From the NCBI RefSeq assembly GCF_025460765.1, contig NZ_JAMWEG010000008.1, positions 285,370 through 349,369 of the forward strand: DNA of 64,000 nucleotides, in the 5' to 3' direction. Of the stretch, positions 41,322 to 48,855 are shown in pieces. Numbering within the stretch: position 1 is the first letter of the stretch; every line of letters starts with the position of its first letter. The notes below the pieces were generated by a model. The model had not been told where the DNA came from. It did not search any database and saw nothing but the letters and a program-made list of their open reading frames with translations. The stretch is from Micromonospora sp. MA102. Its GTDB lineage: Bacteria; Actinomycetota; Actinomycetes; Mycobacteriales; Micromonosporaceae. The position numbers were made by a program, and so were the translations under genes.

Positions 41322-41351
41322 AGGCTATTCCTCGCCTCGGGGCGAGGGCAA
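41322..41351 (-). promoter_or_regulatory. Candidate whiB7 promoter
   Basis: On the minus strand TTGCCC (41351-41346), 18-bp spacer, TAGCCT (41327-41322). The bases immediately upstream, GTAAATCGT, are AT-rich, as expected for a WhiB7-responsive promoter. The transcript leader would be about 470 nt. Confidence 0.6.
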
Positions 41352-41362
41352 ACGATTTACGG

Positions 41363-43522
41363 CTAGATTTCGAAACTTTTCTGCGAGCAGACCTCGTCCA
41401 CCCCCGCACCGGCCACCAGGGCCAGCACCGTATCGCCGTAAAGTCCCAGTTTGCGGGGGCCGATCCCGGCGATCGCGATCAGCTCCTCGGTGCGGTCCGG
41501 CTTCCGCTCGGCCAGCGCGGTGAGCGTGGCGTCGGTGAAGACCACGTACGCCGGCACCTTCTGCGCCCCGGCCACCCGCTGCCGCCACTCGCGCAGCCGC
41601 TCGTACAGCTCCTCGTCCAGATCGGACGGACACGTCGGGCAGCGGCCCAGCTTCCGGTCCGCCCCGGCGAGCAGGGTGGCGCCGCAGATCCGGCAGGAGA
41701 CCACCTGGGCGCGGCGCCGCTCGGTGCGCCGGGCCACCCCCGTGCCCGCGCCGGCCCGCTCACCGCCGCCGGAGCGGTCCAGCTGGGGCAGGAACCGGGA
41801 CGGCCGCCGGGCCCGGCCGCCGGGCGAGCGGGCCGCCGCGTACGACAGCCAGAGCCACTCCCGTGCCCGGGTGACCCCGACGTAGAGCAGCCGCCGCTCC
41901 TCCTCGACCTGCTCGGGGGTCTTCGCGTACGTGGTGGGCAGGGTGCCCTCGGCCAGCCCGACGAGGAAGACGGCGTCCCACTCCAGGCCCTTGGCCGAGT
42001 GCAGTGAGGCGAGCGTCACGCCCTCCACGGTGGGCACGTGCTGCTGGGCGGCCCGTCGGGCCAGTTCCTCGTTGAAGTCGCCCAGGGTGACCGGGCGCTC
42101 GATCGCGGCGGCCTCGCCGATCAGCACCACCTCGGGCGTCGCCGCGTACTCCTCGGCGAGCTGGACCAGCGCGGCGAGCGCCTCCCACCGTTCCCGCGCG
42201 GCCCCGCCGGGCGGGGGCGCGTCGGGGGCCCAGCCGACCGCGGCGAGCCCCTCCACGACGGCGGCCGGCAGCGGGGTCTCCCCCGGGATCGACCGGGTGG
42301 CGGCGCGCAGCGCGATCATGGCCTGGCGCACCTCGGGGCGCTCGAAGAAGCGCTCCGCCCCCTGCACGACGTACGGCACCGCGGCCTCGGTGAGCGCCTT
42401 CTCGTACGCCTCGGACTGCGCGTTGGTGCGGAACAGCACCGCGATCTCCCGGGCCGGGGTGCCGCCGTCGACAAGCGCCCGGCAGCGGGCCGCGACCGCG
42501 TTGGCCTCGGCCGGCTCGTCGGTGAAGATCCGCAACTCGGGTTCGGGGCCGGGCGGGCGCTGGCCCTGCAGCTCCAGCCGGAGCCGGGCCTCCGCGCCCC
42601 GGGCCTGGGAGATCACCGCGTTGGCCAGCCCGACCACCTGCGGGGTGGAACGGTAGTCGCGGACCAGCCGGACCACGGTGGCGTTGCGGTGCCGGCGCGG
42701 GAAGTCGATCAGGTAGGACGAGGTCGCCCCGGTGAACGAGTAGATGGTCTGGCTGGCGTCGCCGACCACGGTGAGGTCGTCCCGGCCGCCGAGCCAGGCG
42801 TCCAGCAGCCGCTGCTGGAGCGGGTTGACGTCCTGGTACTCGTCGACCACGAAGTGCCGGTACTGGCCACGGACCTGCTCGGCGACGTCGGCGTGCTCCT
42901 CGATCCCCCACACCGCGGCGCGCAGCATGTCCTCGAAGTCGATCACGCCGTTGCCGCGCTTGAGCCGCTCGTACGCGGCGAAGACCTCGGCCACCTTCGC
43001 CGGCTCGTGCGGGGTCTCGCGCAGCGCCTTGGCCGCGGCCACCACGTACTCACCCGGCTCGACCAGCGACGACTTGGCCCACTCGATCTCCCCGGCCAGG
43101 TCCCGGGCGGCGGCCCGGTCGGTCCGCAGGCCCACCTTGGCGGCGGCCAGCGTGACCACCCGGACCTTGCTGTCCAGCAACTCGGGCATGGCCCGGCCCT
43201 CCAGCAGCCGGGGCGCGAAGTAGCGGACCTGGCGCAGCGCCGCCGCGTGGAACGTGCGGGCCTGGACGCCGCCCACGCCCAGCGCGGTGAGCCGGGCCCG
43301 CATCTCGGCGGCGGCGCGGGCAGTGAACGTGACGGCCAGCACGTGCCGGGCGGCGATGTCGCCGGTGAGCGCCCGGTGCGCGATCCGGGAGGTCACCGCC
43401 CGGGTCTTTCCGGTCCCGGCGCCGGCCAGGATGCAGACCGGGCCGGCCGGGGCGGTCACCGCGGACCGCTGCTCCGGGTCGAGGCCGGCGAGCACCCGTT
43501 CCGCCGCTGAGTGAACCACCAC
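41363..43522 (-). CDS. uvrD2: ATP-dependent DNA helicase UvrD2
   Basis: A 719-residue superfamily 1A helicase. Walker A is ILAGAGTGKTRAVTSRIAHR, Walker B VVDEYQDVNPLQQRLLDAWL, then VGDASQTIYSFTGA, and motif V LHSAKGLEWDAVFLVGLAEG. C-terminal to the motor lies a tetracysteine zinc module (CRICG and CPTCP, about residues 615-640) and an HRDC domain (LTALAERKPDRTEELIAIAG), the combination that separates UvrD2 from UvrD1. It unwinds DNA 3'-5' in repair. It is divergent from the mycoredoxin gene and downstream DNA leads into the whiB7 promoter. Confidence 0.95.
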   Translation of the reverse strand: MVVHSAAERVLAGLDPEQRSAVTAPAGPVCILAGAGTGKTRAVTSRIAHRALTGDIAARHVLAVTFTARAAAEMRARLTALGVGGVQARTFHAAALRQVRYFAPRLLEGRAMPELLDSKVRVVTLAAAKVGLRTDRAAARDLAGEIEWAKSSLVEPGEYVVAAAKALRETPHEPAKVAEVFAAYERLKRGNGVIDFEDMLRAAVWGIEEHADVAEQVRGQYRHFVVDEYQDVNPLQQRLLDAWLGGRDDLTVVGDASQTIYSFTGATSSYLIDFPRRHRNATVVRLVRDYRSTPQVVGLANAVISQARGAEARLRLELQGQRPPGPEPELRIFTDEPAEANAVAARCRALVDGGTPAREIAVLFRTNAQSEAYEKALTEAAVPYVVQGAERFFERPEVRQAMIALRAATRSIPGETPLPAAVVEGLAAVGWAPDAPPPGGAARERWEALAALVQLAEEYAATPEVVLIGEAAAIERPVTLGDFNEELARRAAQQHVPTVEGVTLASLHSAKGLEWDAVFLVGLAEGTLPTTYAKTPEQVEEERRLLYVGVTRAREWLWLSYAAARSPGGRARRPSRFLPQLDRSGGGERAGAGTGVARRTERRRAQVVSCRICGATLLAGADRKLGRCPTCPSDLDEELYERLREWRQRVAGAQKVPAYVVFTDATLTALAERKPDRTEELIAIAGIGPRKLGLYGDTVLALVAGAGVDEVCSQKSFEI

Positions 43523-43527
43523 AGCCA

Positions 43528-43554
43528 GGAATCATTCCAGCCTCCGGCGATGTT
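43528..43554 (+). promoter_or_regulatory. SigR/SigH-type promoter of the mycoredoxin gene
   Basis: GGAAT (43528-43532), 19-bp spacer, GTT (43552-43554); initiation near 43561, 53 bases before the ATG. The -35 is part of the palindrome GGAATCATTCC. Confidence 0.7.
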
Positions 43555-43613
43555 GCAGCCATTAGCCTGGCCTGACCGGACCGGGCGCGAGTCACCCCTT
43601 GGAGGACCTGGCC

Positions 43614-43856
43614 ATGTTGACGATGTATTCCACCTCGTGGTGCGGCTACTGCCACCGGCTGAAGTCGCAGCTCGACCGGGAGGGCATCGCGTACGAGGTG
43701 GTCGACATCGAGCAGGACACGAAGGCTGCCGAGTTCGTGATGAGCGTCAACGGCGGCAACCAGACTGTCCCGACGCTGCGGTTCGACGACGGAAGCGCCC
43801 TGACCAACCCGTCGATCGTCCAGGTCAAGCAGCACCTGACCAGCATCGCCGGCTGA
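43614..43856 (+). CDS. mrx1: Mycoredoxin (glutaredoxin-fold)
   Basis: An 80-residue thioredoxin-fold reductase that removes mycothiol from mixed disulfides. The active site is YSTSWCGYCHRLKSQLDREG (C-G-Y-C), TVPTLRFDDGSALTNPS carries the cis-proline loop. GGAGG lies eight bases before the ATG at 43614. It is the positional match of Rv3198A, divergent from uvrD2. A SigR-type promoter upstream links it to the sigma/anti-sigma pair at 8.0-9.1 kb. Confidence 0.93.
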   Translation: MLTMYSTSWCGYCHRLKSQLDREGIAYEVVDIEQDTKAAEFVMSVNGGNQTVPTLRFDDGSALTNPSIVQVKQHLTSIAG

Positions 43857-43873
43857 CCCGGCCGCACCCGGCC

Positions 43874-43907
43874 ACAGCGGCCGCCCCCGTCCGGGGGCGG
43901 CCGCTGT
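43874..43907. terminator. Bidirectional hairpin terminator
   Basis: Perfect 15-bp stem ACAGCGGCCGCCCCC / GGGGGCGGCCGCTGT with a four-base loop between convergent genes. Confidence 0.75.
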
Positions 43908-43913
43908 CGCGTC

Positions 43914-45179
43914 TCAGGGCGCCCGGCGCCGGCGCGGTGCGGTGAGCACCTCGTGGTCGAGCGGGCGGCGCGGGGCCGGAACGTGGACCAGGACCGGCCG
44001 GGGCGCGGTGAGCCGGCGGCCACGCCAGAGGTAGAGGCCGGCGGCCGTCGTGGTCACCCCGACCAGGGCGAACAGCAGGCGGTAGTCGAAGACGCCGACG
44101 AGCAGGGCGCCCGCGCCGATGGAGACCGCCTGCGGGCCGCTGACCAGCGCCTCCGCGGCGGCGGCGACCCGGCCCAGCAGCCCCGGCGGGGTCCGCCGCT
44201 GGATCAGCGTGTTCAGCCCGACCATGGTCAGCGGCAGGGAGACCCCGGCCAGCAGCAGCGCCACCACACCGAGCCAGAGCCGGGGGTACGCGAGCGCCAG
44301 TGCGGCCGGCCCGAAGAACGTCACCCCGGCGGCGAGCGCCCCCACCTCGCCGGCCCGGCGCACCACGGCGGCCGAGACGAGCCCGCCGACCAGCCCACCG
44401 ACCCCCTGCACGGTGACCAGCACACCGACGAACGCGGCATCCCGGCCCAGCCCCAGGTCGACGTACGCGAAGATCAGCGACTCGGTGAAGCCCATCATGA
44501 GCGAGCCCAGCCCGTACCCGAGCAGGGCCCGGCGCAGCGCGGGGTCGCCGGCGAGGTGCCGCAGTCCGGCGCCCAGCCCGGCCGGCCAGCGGCGCGCGGA
44601 CCGGGCCGGTGCGGCCTCGGCGACCGGGAGCACGCCGACGACCGCGGCGGCCGTGAGGAAGCCGGACATGGCCAGGGCGACCAGCAGCCAGCCGCCGACC
44701 GCGGCGTAGAGCGCGGCCCCGGCCAGCGGGCCGACCAGCCGCAGCCCCTGCCGGACGGTCTGCAGCACCCCGTTGGCGTCGGCCAGCAGGTCGCTCGGCA
44801 CCAGGTGCCGGATGAGCCCGCTGAGCACCGCGCTCAGGGTGATGTACGACAGCCCGTAGAGCGCCGCCACCACGTAGATCACCCAGACGTCGGCGGGGTC
44901 GTGGACCGCGAACAGCGGGCAGAGCAGCACGGCGGTGCCGAGGTTGGCGGCCACGAAGAAGGGCCGGCGGCGGCACCTGTCGACCACCCATCCGACCAGC
45001 GGGGCCAGCGCCATCGGCGCGATGACCGCGAAGATGGTCGCGCCGGCCATGCCGTCCGAGCCGGTCAGATCCTTGACCCAGACGGCCAGGGCCAGCAGCA
45101 GGATCGACTCGGCCGCCATGCTCGCCAGCAGCGCGACGAAGAGCAGGCGGAAGTCGGGGCGGCGCAGGACGGTGCGCAT
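43914..45179 (-). CDS. MFS exporter (MFS_3/enterobactin-exporter-like)
   Basis: A 421-residue, 12-helix major facilitator from the ATG at 45179, preceded by GGAGGGAACCCG. The start MRTVLRRPDFRLLFVALLAS, loop motif PLVGWVVDRCRRRPFF and central LIQRRTPPGLLGRVAAAAEA are typical of the MFS_3 subgroup. The C-terminal tail is basic. The substrate is unknown. It is divergent from the DUF5753 regulator. Confidence 0.85.
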   Translation of the reverse strand: MRTVLRRPDFRLLFVALLASMAAESILLLALAVWVKDLTGSDGMAGATIFAVIAPMALAPLVGWVVDRCRRRPFFVAANLGTAVLLCPLFAVHDPADVWVIYVVAALYGLSYITLSAVLSGLIRHLVPSDLLADANGVLQTVRQGLRLVGPLAGAALYAAVGGWLLVALAMSGFLTAAAVVGVLPVAEAAPARSARRWPAGLGAGLRHLAGDPALRRALLGYGLGSLMMGFTESLIFAYVDLGLGRDAAFVGVLVTVQGVGGLVGGLVSAAVVRRAGEVGALAAGVTFFGPAALALAYPRLWLGVVALLLAGVSLPLTMVGLNTLIQRRTPPGLLGRVAAAAEALVSGPQAVSIGAGALLVGVFDYRLLFALVGVTTTAAGLYLWRGRRLTAPRPVLVHVPAPRRPLDHEVLTAPRRRRAP

Positions 45180-45382
45180 CGGGTTCCCTCCGGCGGGGGT
45201 GCGCCAACCGGCGCGTCGGGGCGGGGCCCGGTGAAGGCACCCCTCCACAGTCCTCTTTTTGTCGCGTGACACGCCCCCGCCGGACCCTCCGGCGCCGGTC
45301 GCGCCGTCCATACTGACCGTGGGGGGCGAATTTCATACAGTTACCGTCGCGTCCTGCGACGGTCGACGGGAAAGAGGACACC

Positions 45383-46363
45383 GTGCCTCCTGCCGCACCA
45401 GGTCCGATCCTGCGCCGCCGCAGGCTCGGCATCGAGCTGCGCCGGCTCCGCGAACAGGCCGGCCTCACCGGCGACCAGGTCATCGAGCGGATCGGCTGGG
45501 CCTCCGCGTCCAAACTGTCCCGCCTGGAGAACGGCCGCAGCCGTCCCGACCCGGACGACGTGGGCGTCCTGCTGACCCTCTACGGCGCGCCGGACGAGCT
45601 GCGCGAGGAGCTGCTGGGCATCACCCAGGAGGCCGGCGACATGCGGGGCTGGCTGCGCAACTTTCCGGTGATGACCCAGCAGCAGCGCGCCTTCGCCGAG
45701 CTGGAGGCGGGTTGCGCGGAGATCTCCGAGTACAACCCCGTCCTGGTGCCCGGGCTGTTGCAGACCCCCGGGTACGCCCGGCACCGGATCATGTCCGCGG
45801 CCCAGGTGGCCGAGGAGGCCGGCGACCTGGAGACCGAGGACCCGGAAACCGAGGTACGCGCCCGGCAGGCCCGCCAGTCGCTGCTGACCCGCTCCCCCGA
45901 CGCGCCGCGCTACACGGCCGTGCTGGAGGAGGCGGCGCTCGGCGGCCGGGCCGGCCCGCCCGAGGTGCTGCACGAGCAGATCGTCCAGCTCTGCGAGCTG
46001 GCCCTGCTGCCGAACGTGACGCTGCGACTGCTGCTGCGGGACACCCGGGTCGGTGACTGGTACCTCCCGCCGACCGCCTTCTCGGTGTACCGGTTCGCCG
46101 ATCCGCTCGATCCGGAGACGCTGGCCATCGAAGGTGGGTTCACCGACGTCATGTCGACCGAGGCAAACACCCTAAATCGCTATAAAGTGGTGTTCGAGTG
46201 GCTGAGCTCGGCGGCGCTCTCCGCATCGGACACCCTCTCCTGGCTGATCGAGGCGACGGGACGGCTGACCGGCACGGCAGCCGAGTCCACAGTGGCGTTC
46301 GGGCCGACAACGGCGCCGACCCAGCGCCGCCGCGACTCGGGGCGCCTGACGACGGACCGGTGA
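45383..46363 (+). CDS. Helix-turn-helix regulator with DUF5753 domain
   Basis: A 326-residue protein from GTG 45383. The N-terminal XRE-type HTH is LGIELRRLREQAGLTGDQVI with GWASASKLSRLENGRSRPDP. The DUF5753 domain begins about residue 110 (SEYNPVLVPGLLQTPGYARH) and extends to about 290 (LPNVTLRLLLRDTRVGDWYL). Such proteins are paired with small DUF397 partners, as here 72 bp downstream, in actinobacterial developmental regulation. The ligand is unknown. Confidence 0.9.
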   Translation: MPPAAPGPILRRRRLGIELRRLREQAGLTGDQVIERIGWASASKLSRLENGRSRPDPDDVGVLLTLYGAPDELREELLGITQEAGDMRGWLRNFPVMTQQQRAFAELEAGCAEISEYNPVLVPGLLQTPGYARHRIMSAAQVAEEAGDLETEDPETEVRARQARQSLLTRSPDAPRYTAVLEEAALGGRAGPPEVLHEQIVQLCELALLPNVTLRLLLRDTRVGDWYLPPTAFSVYRFADPLDPETLAIEGGFTDVMSTEANTLNRYKVVFEWLSSAALSASDTLSWLIEATGRLTGTAAESTVAFGPTTAPTQRRRDSGRLTTDR

Positions 46364-46435
46364 TCGACGGGGACGGTCCGGCGGCCCGCGGCGCCACTCG
46401 TCCCCATCGGAGCACTCCAGACCAGGAGCAGAACC

Positions 46436-46666
46436 ATGAACGAGATCCGCAACAGCTCGTCCGAGCAGCTCGCCGGCGCCGCCTGGCGCAAGAGCACCCG
46501 CAGCCAGACCTCCAACTGCGTGGAGGTCGCGCCGCTGCGTACCGGGCCGGAGGCGGTGGCCCTGCGGGACAGCAAGGACCCGCGCGGTCCGGTGCTGCTG
46601 TTCAACCGGGCCGGCTGGCTCGGCTTCATCGCCGGCGCGAAGAACGGCCAGTTCGACCTGAACTGA
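46436..46666 (+). CDS. DUF397 small partner protein
   Basis: A 76-residue protein. The domain signature is AAWRKSTRSQTSNCVEVAPL and VALRDSKDPRGPVLLFNRAG followed by W and an AGAKNGQFDL end. It forms a module with the preceding DUF5753 regulator; members are often described as antagonist or effector pairs. The ATG at 46436 is preceded by CAGGAGC. Confidence 0.92.
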   Translation: MNEIRNSSSEQLAGAAWRKSTRSQTSNCVEVAPLRTGPEAVALRDSKDPRGPVLLFNRAGWLGFIAGAKNGQFDLN

Positions 46667-46680
46667 TCCGGCGAGCTTCC

Positions 46681-46709
46681 GGGGCCGTCGGCGTGGCGCC
46701 GGCGGCCCC
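46681..46709 (+). terminator. Hairpin terminator after the DUF397 gene
   Basis: GGGGCCGTCGGC (46681-46692) pairs with GCCGGCGGCCCC (46698-46709), one G-U pair, followed by TTG. Confidence 0.65.
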
Positions 46710-46821
46710 TTGCGCGTCCATCCCCGACAACCGTGCTGACCTGGGGTCACCCGATCGGTCGGCCCCGCGAACAATAGGCGGGTTTCACTTGCTGGGACGG
46801 CGCACGGGCGTAACATGACGA

Positions 46822-47145
46822 ATGAGTGACGTGGAAGTTGCAGCCTGCATCCGTCCGTCCGCACCGGGGGACACCATGCGGTTCCTGATCGTCCGCACCG
46901 AGATCCGTGCCGCCGCCGACACCGACATCGCCGCCGCCTGGGCCGGTGGAGGTCGGCTGCGGGACGAGACCAGCGCGCCGGAACCGCGCCGCCAGGTCGT
47001 CCACGCCGAGGACCGCGACGCCGCCCTGCTGCTCGCCCGCGCGCTGTCCACCGTGGGCGCCGTCCGCGCCGGCCGGCACCGGGTCAAGGTGCTGCCCATC
47101 ACGGAGATGCACCCGGGTCACCCCTATCAGTGGGGCGGCAGTTGA
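46822..47145 (+). CDS. Hypothetical protein
   Basis: A 107-residue soluble protein from ATG 46822, or 89 residues from ATG 46876, which follows GGGGGACACC. It has an alpha/beta pattern (MRFLIVRTEIRAAADTDIAA, VVHAEDRDAALLLARALSTV) and no recognised family. It is preceded by 150 bp without features other than the DUF397 terminator. Confidence 0.6.
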   Translation: MSDVEVAACIRPSAPGDTMRFLIVRTEIRAAADTDIAAAWAGGGRLRDETSAPEPRRQVVHAEDRDAALLLARALSTVGAVRAGRHRVKVLPITEMHPGHPYQWGGS

Positions 47146-47280
47146 CCCGCCACTGACGTCCGTCGCGACCGGACCGGCTCCCCCGCCGCGTTCCACGCCT
47201 CACCGGTCACGACGGCCCGTGTTCCCGGCCCGCGACCGCCGCGGCAACGACGGTCCGGGCCGGGACCACATCCAACCCCC

Positions 47281-47354
47281 GGCCTCCCCGGCCTCCCCGA
47301 CCTCCCCGGCCTCCCCGGCCTCCCCGGCCTCCCCGGCCTCCCCGGCCTCCCCGG
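47281..47354. repeat. Nine-bp tandem repeat (GGCCTCCCC)
   Basis: About eight near-perfect copies of GGCCTCCCC in tandem; one unit reads GACCTCCCC. It lies between the hypothetical gene and the palindrome at 47353. Confidence 0.85.
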
Positions 47355-47413
47355 TGATCATGAAGTTAGCGGCAAAATTCGCCCTATTTGTCGCCGCTAA
47401 GTTCATGATCACC
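47353..47413. repeat. Palindromic intergenic repeat, copy B
   Basis: Arms of 21 bp (47353-47373 and 47393-47413, one mismatch) with core GATCATGAAGTTAGC; read on the minus strand, its loop contains TAGGGCGAAT, aligning with GAGGGCGAAT in the copy at 36263-36321. Confidence 0.78.
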
Positions 47414-47427
47414 GAGGTCGGTCGCGC

Positions 47428-47474
47428 GATCTTGGAGACTTGCCGTTCGGTGGGAGCGGGAAGTCTCCAAGATC
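47428..47474. repeat. 14-bp inverted repeat
   Basis: GATCTTGGAGACTT (47428-47441) and AAGTCTCCAAGATC (47461-47474) are perfect complements with a 19-nt loop. It is unrelated in sequence to the adjacent palindrome. The following 47475-47670 shows nothing recognisable. Confidence 0.75.
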
Positions 47475-47673
47475 TGCTCGGGGCGGGGTTGGGACTTTGC
47501 GGGCTGCGGGAGGCCGGCAGGGTGAGTCGTCCCCGACATCAGGTCGACAGCGCGGTGTGCGGTGGCGCCGGGTCCGCGACGGCGGATCCCGCGGGCGCGT
47601 GTTCCCTGGAGGTCAGCAGACGTTCCCGGCGACGACCGTCGGCGCCGGAACCGCGTCCGGGCCCGTTGTGTCC

Positions 47674-47790
47674 GACGATCAGCAGACCGCCGGTCGGCAG
47701 ACCGCCGGTCGGCAGAGCGCAGGTCGGCAGAGCGCAGGTCGGCAGAGCGGCGGGCGGCAGATCGGCGGGCGGCAGGTTGCTGGTCAGCAG
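47674..47790. repeat. 15-bp degenerate tandem repeat at the nudC 3' end
   Basis: About seven units of the type GGTCGGCAGACCGCC, drifting to GGTCGGCAGAGCGCA and GGGCGGCAGATCGGC. The array runs into the last codons of nudC, whose stop is at 47784-47786. Confidence 0.75.
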
Positions 47791-48731
47791 TGGCCGTCGA
47801 GCCAGCGGTGGACCAGGAAGAGGGCGATCGACGAGGGCGGCGGAAGCAGCAGCCGGTCGCCGCCGTCCACGCGGATCGGCTGGTCGGCCAACGCGGCGCC
47901 GATCTCCCGCCGGGTGAACCAGCGGGCATGGGCGATCTCGGCCGGATCCACCCGGATCGGCGCGTCGGCGTCCGCGCGGGCCAGGAAGCCGAGCATCAGC
48001 GAGCCGGGGAAGGGCCAGGACTGGCTGCCGGCGTACGCGATTTCCTCGACCGCGACACCGACCTCCTCGCGGACCTCGCGCAGCACGGCGGCCTCGGCCG
48101 ACTCGCCCGGCTCCACGTAGCCGGCCAGGCAGGAGTAGCGGCGCTCCCCCGGGGTGCGCGGCCAGGTGGCGTTGTTGCCCAGCAGGCAGCGCCCGTCCGG
48201 GCCGTCCACGCCGTCGTGCACCAGCACGATCATCGCCGGGTCGGTGCGCGGCCAGATCCGGCCGCCGGCCGGGTCGACCCGGGACCAGCCGGCCTCGTCC
48301 ACCTCGGTCGGCTGCCCCGTCGACGAGGAGTAGCCGTGCCGGACGTGCCAGTTGAGCAGCGCCAGCGCGGTGGTGAAGATGCCGGCGTCGCGGTCGGTCA
48401 GCAGGTGGCCGACCTCGCGCAGGTTGACCCGGCGGGTGCCGGCCAGCTCCGGCAGCGGCGCGTCCACCGCGAAGACCGGTACGCCGTCCGACTCGACGCC
48501 GAGGAACATCGGCACCGACCGGGGCACCTCGGGCAGCTCGCCGGAGCCGACCAGCACCAGCTCCGGCGGGGCCGCCGCGCCGCGGACCAGCGTGCGGCCG
48601 CCGTCGGTCGAGTCCAGCACGAGCACCCGGGCGTGCTCCCACGCCTCGGCGAGCCAGTCCGGGTCGGTCCGCCGGTGCGCCGCCCGGTCCAGCGTGGTCC
48701 GGGCCAGCGGTGGGGCGGGCTCACCAGTCAT
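47784..48731 (-). CDS. nudC: NADH pyrophosphatase NudC
   Basis: A 315-residue Nudix hydrolase cleaving NAD(H) and NAD-capped RNA. The Nudix box is GYVEPGESAEAAVLREVREE followed by VGV (about residues 207-229), and the specificity motif SQSWPFPGSLMLGF follows. The zinc-ribbon cysteines of E. coli NudC are missing: the segment reads WHVRHGYSSSTGQPT and WSRVDPAGGRIWPRTDP. The ribosome site GAAAGAAGG and spacer come from the 62-bp repeat abutting the ATG at 48731. It matches Rv3199c by position. Confidence 0.92.
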   Translation of the reverse strand: MTGEPAPPLARTTLDRAAHRRTDPDWLAEAWEHARVLVLDSTDGGRTLVRGAAAPPELVLVGSGELPEVPRSVPMFLGVESDGVPVFAVDAPLPELAGTRRVNLREVGHLLTDRDAGIFTTALALLNWHVRHGYSSSTGQPTEVDEAGWSRVDPAGGRIWPRTDPAMIVLVHDGVDGPDGRCLLGNNATWPRTPGERRYSCLAGYVEPGESAEAAVLREVREEVGVAVEEIAYAGSQSWPFPGSLMLGFLARADADAPIRVDPAEIAHARWFTRREIGAALADQPIRVDGGDRLLLPPPSSIALFLVHRWLDGHC

Positions 48732-48855
48732 GCGGTGCCTTCTTTCGTTCGCGACTGCGGGGCTCGCAAACCCGGCTCACTCCTCGCGCTCACGCGGTGC
48801 CTTCTTTCGTTCGCGACTGCGGGGCTCGCAAACCCGGCTCACTCCTCGCGCTCAC
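48732..48855. repeat. Two tandem copies of a 62-bp repeat
   Basis: Copies at 48732-48793 and 48794-48855 appear identical, each containing TTCGCGACTGCGGGGCTCGC and CCGGCTCACTCCTCGCGCTC. The array supplies the stop codon of the M16 gene on one side and the ribosome site of nudC on the other. A third copy is at 50192-50248. Confidence 0.9.

Noticed and set aside
43514..43538. A SigR-type promoter facing uvrD2 (GGAAT-N17-GTT).
   Set aside because: The spacer is short and transcription would begin inside the annotated uvrD2 start region, so it is mentioned only as part of the palindrome.
47281..47790. CRISPR-like repeats.
   Set aside because: Units are 9 or 15 bp, contiguous and without unique spacers; no cas genes are present.
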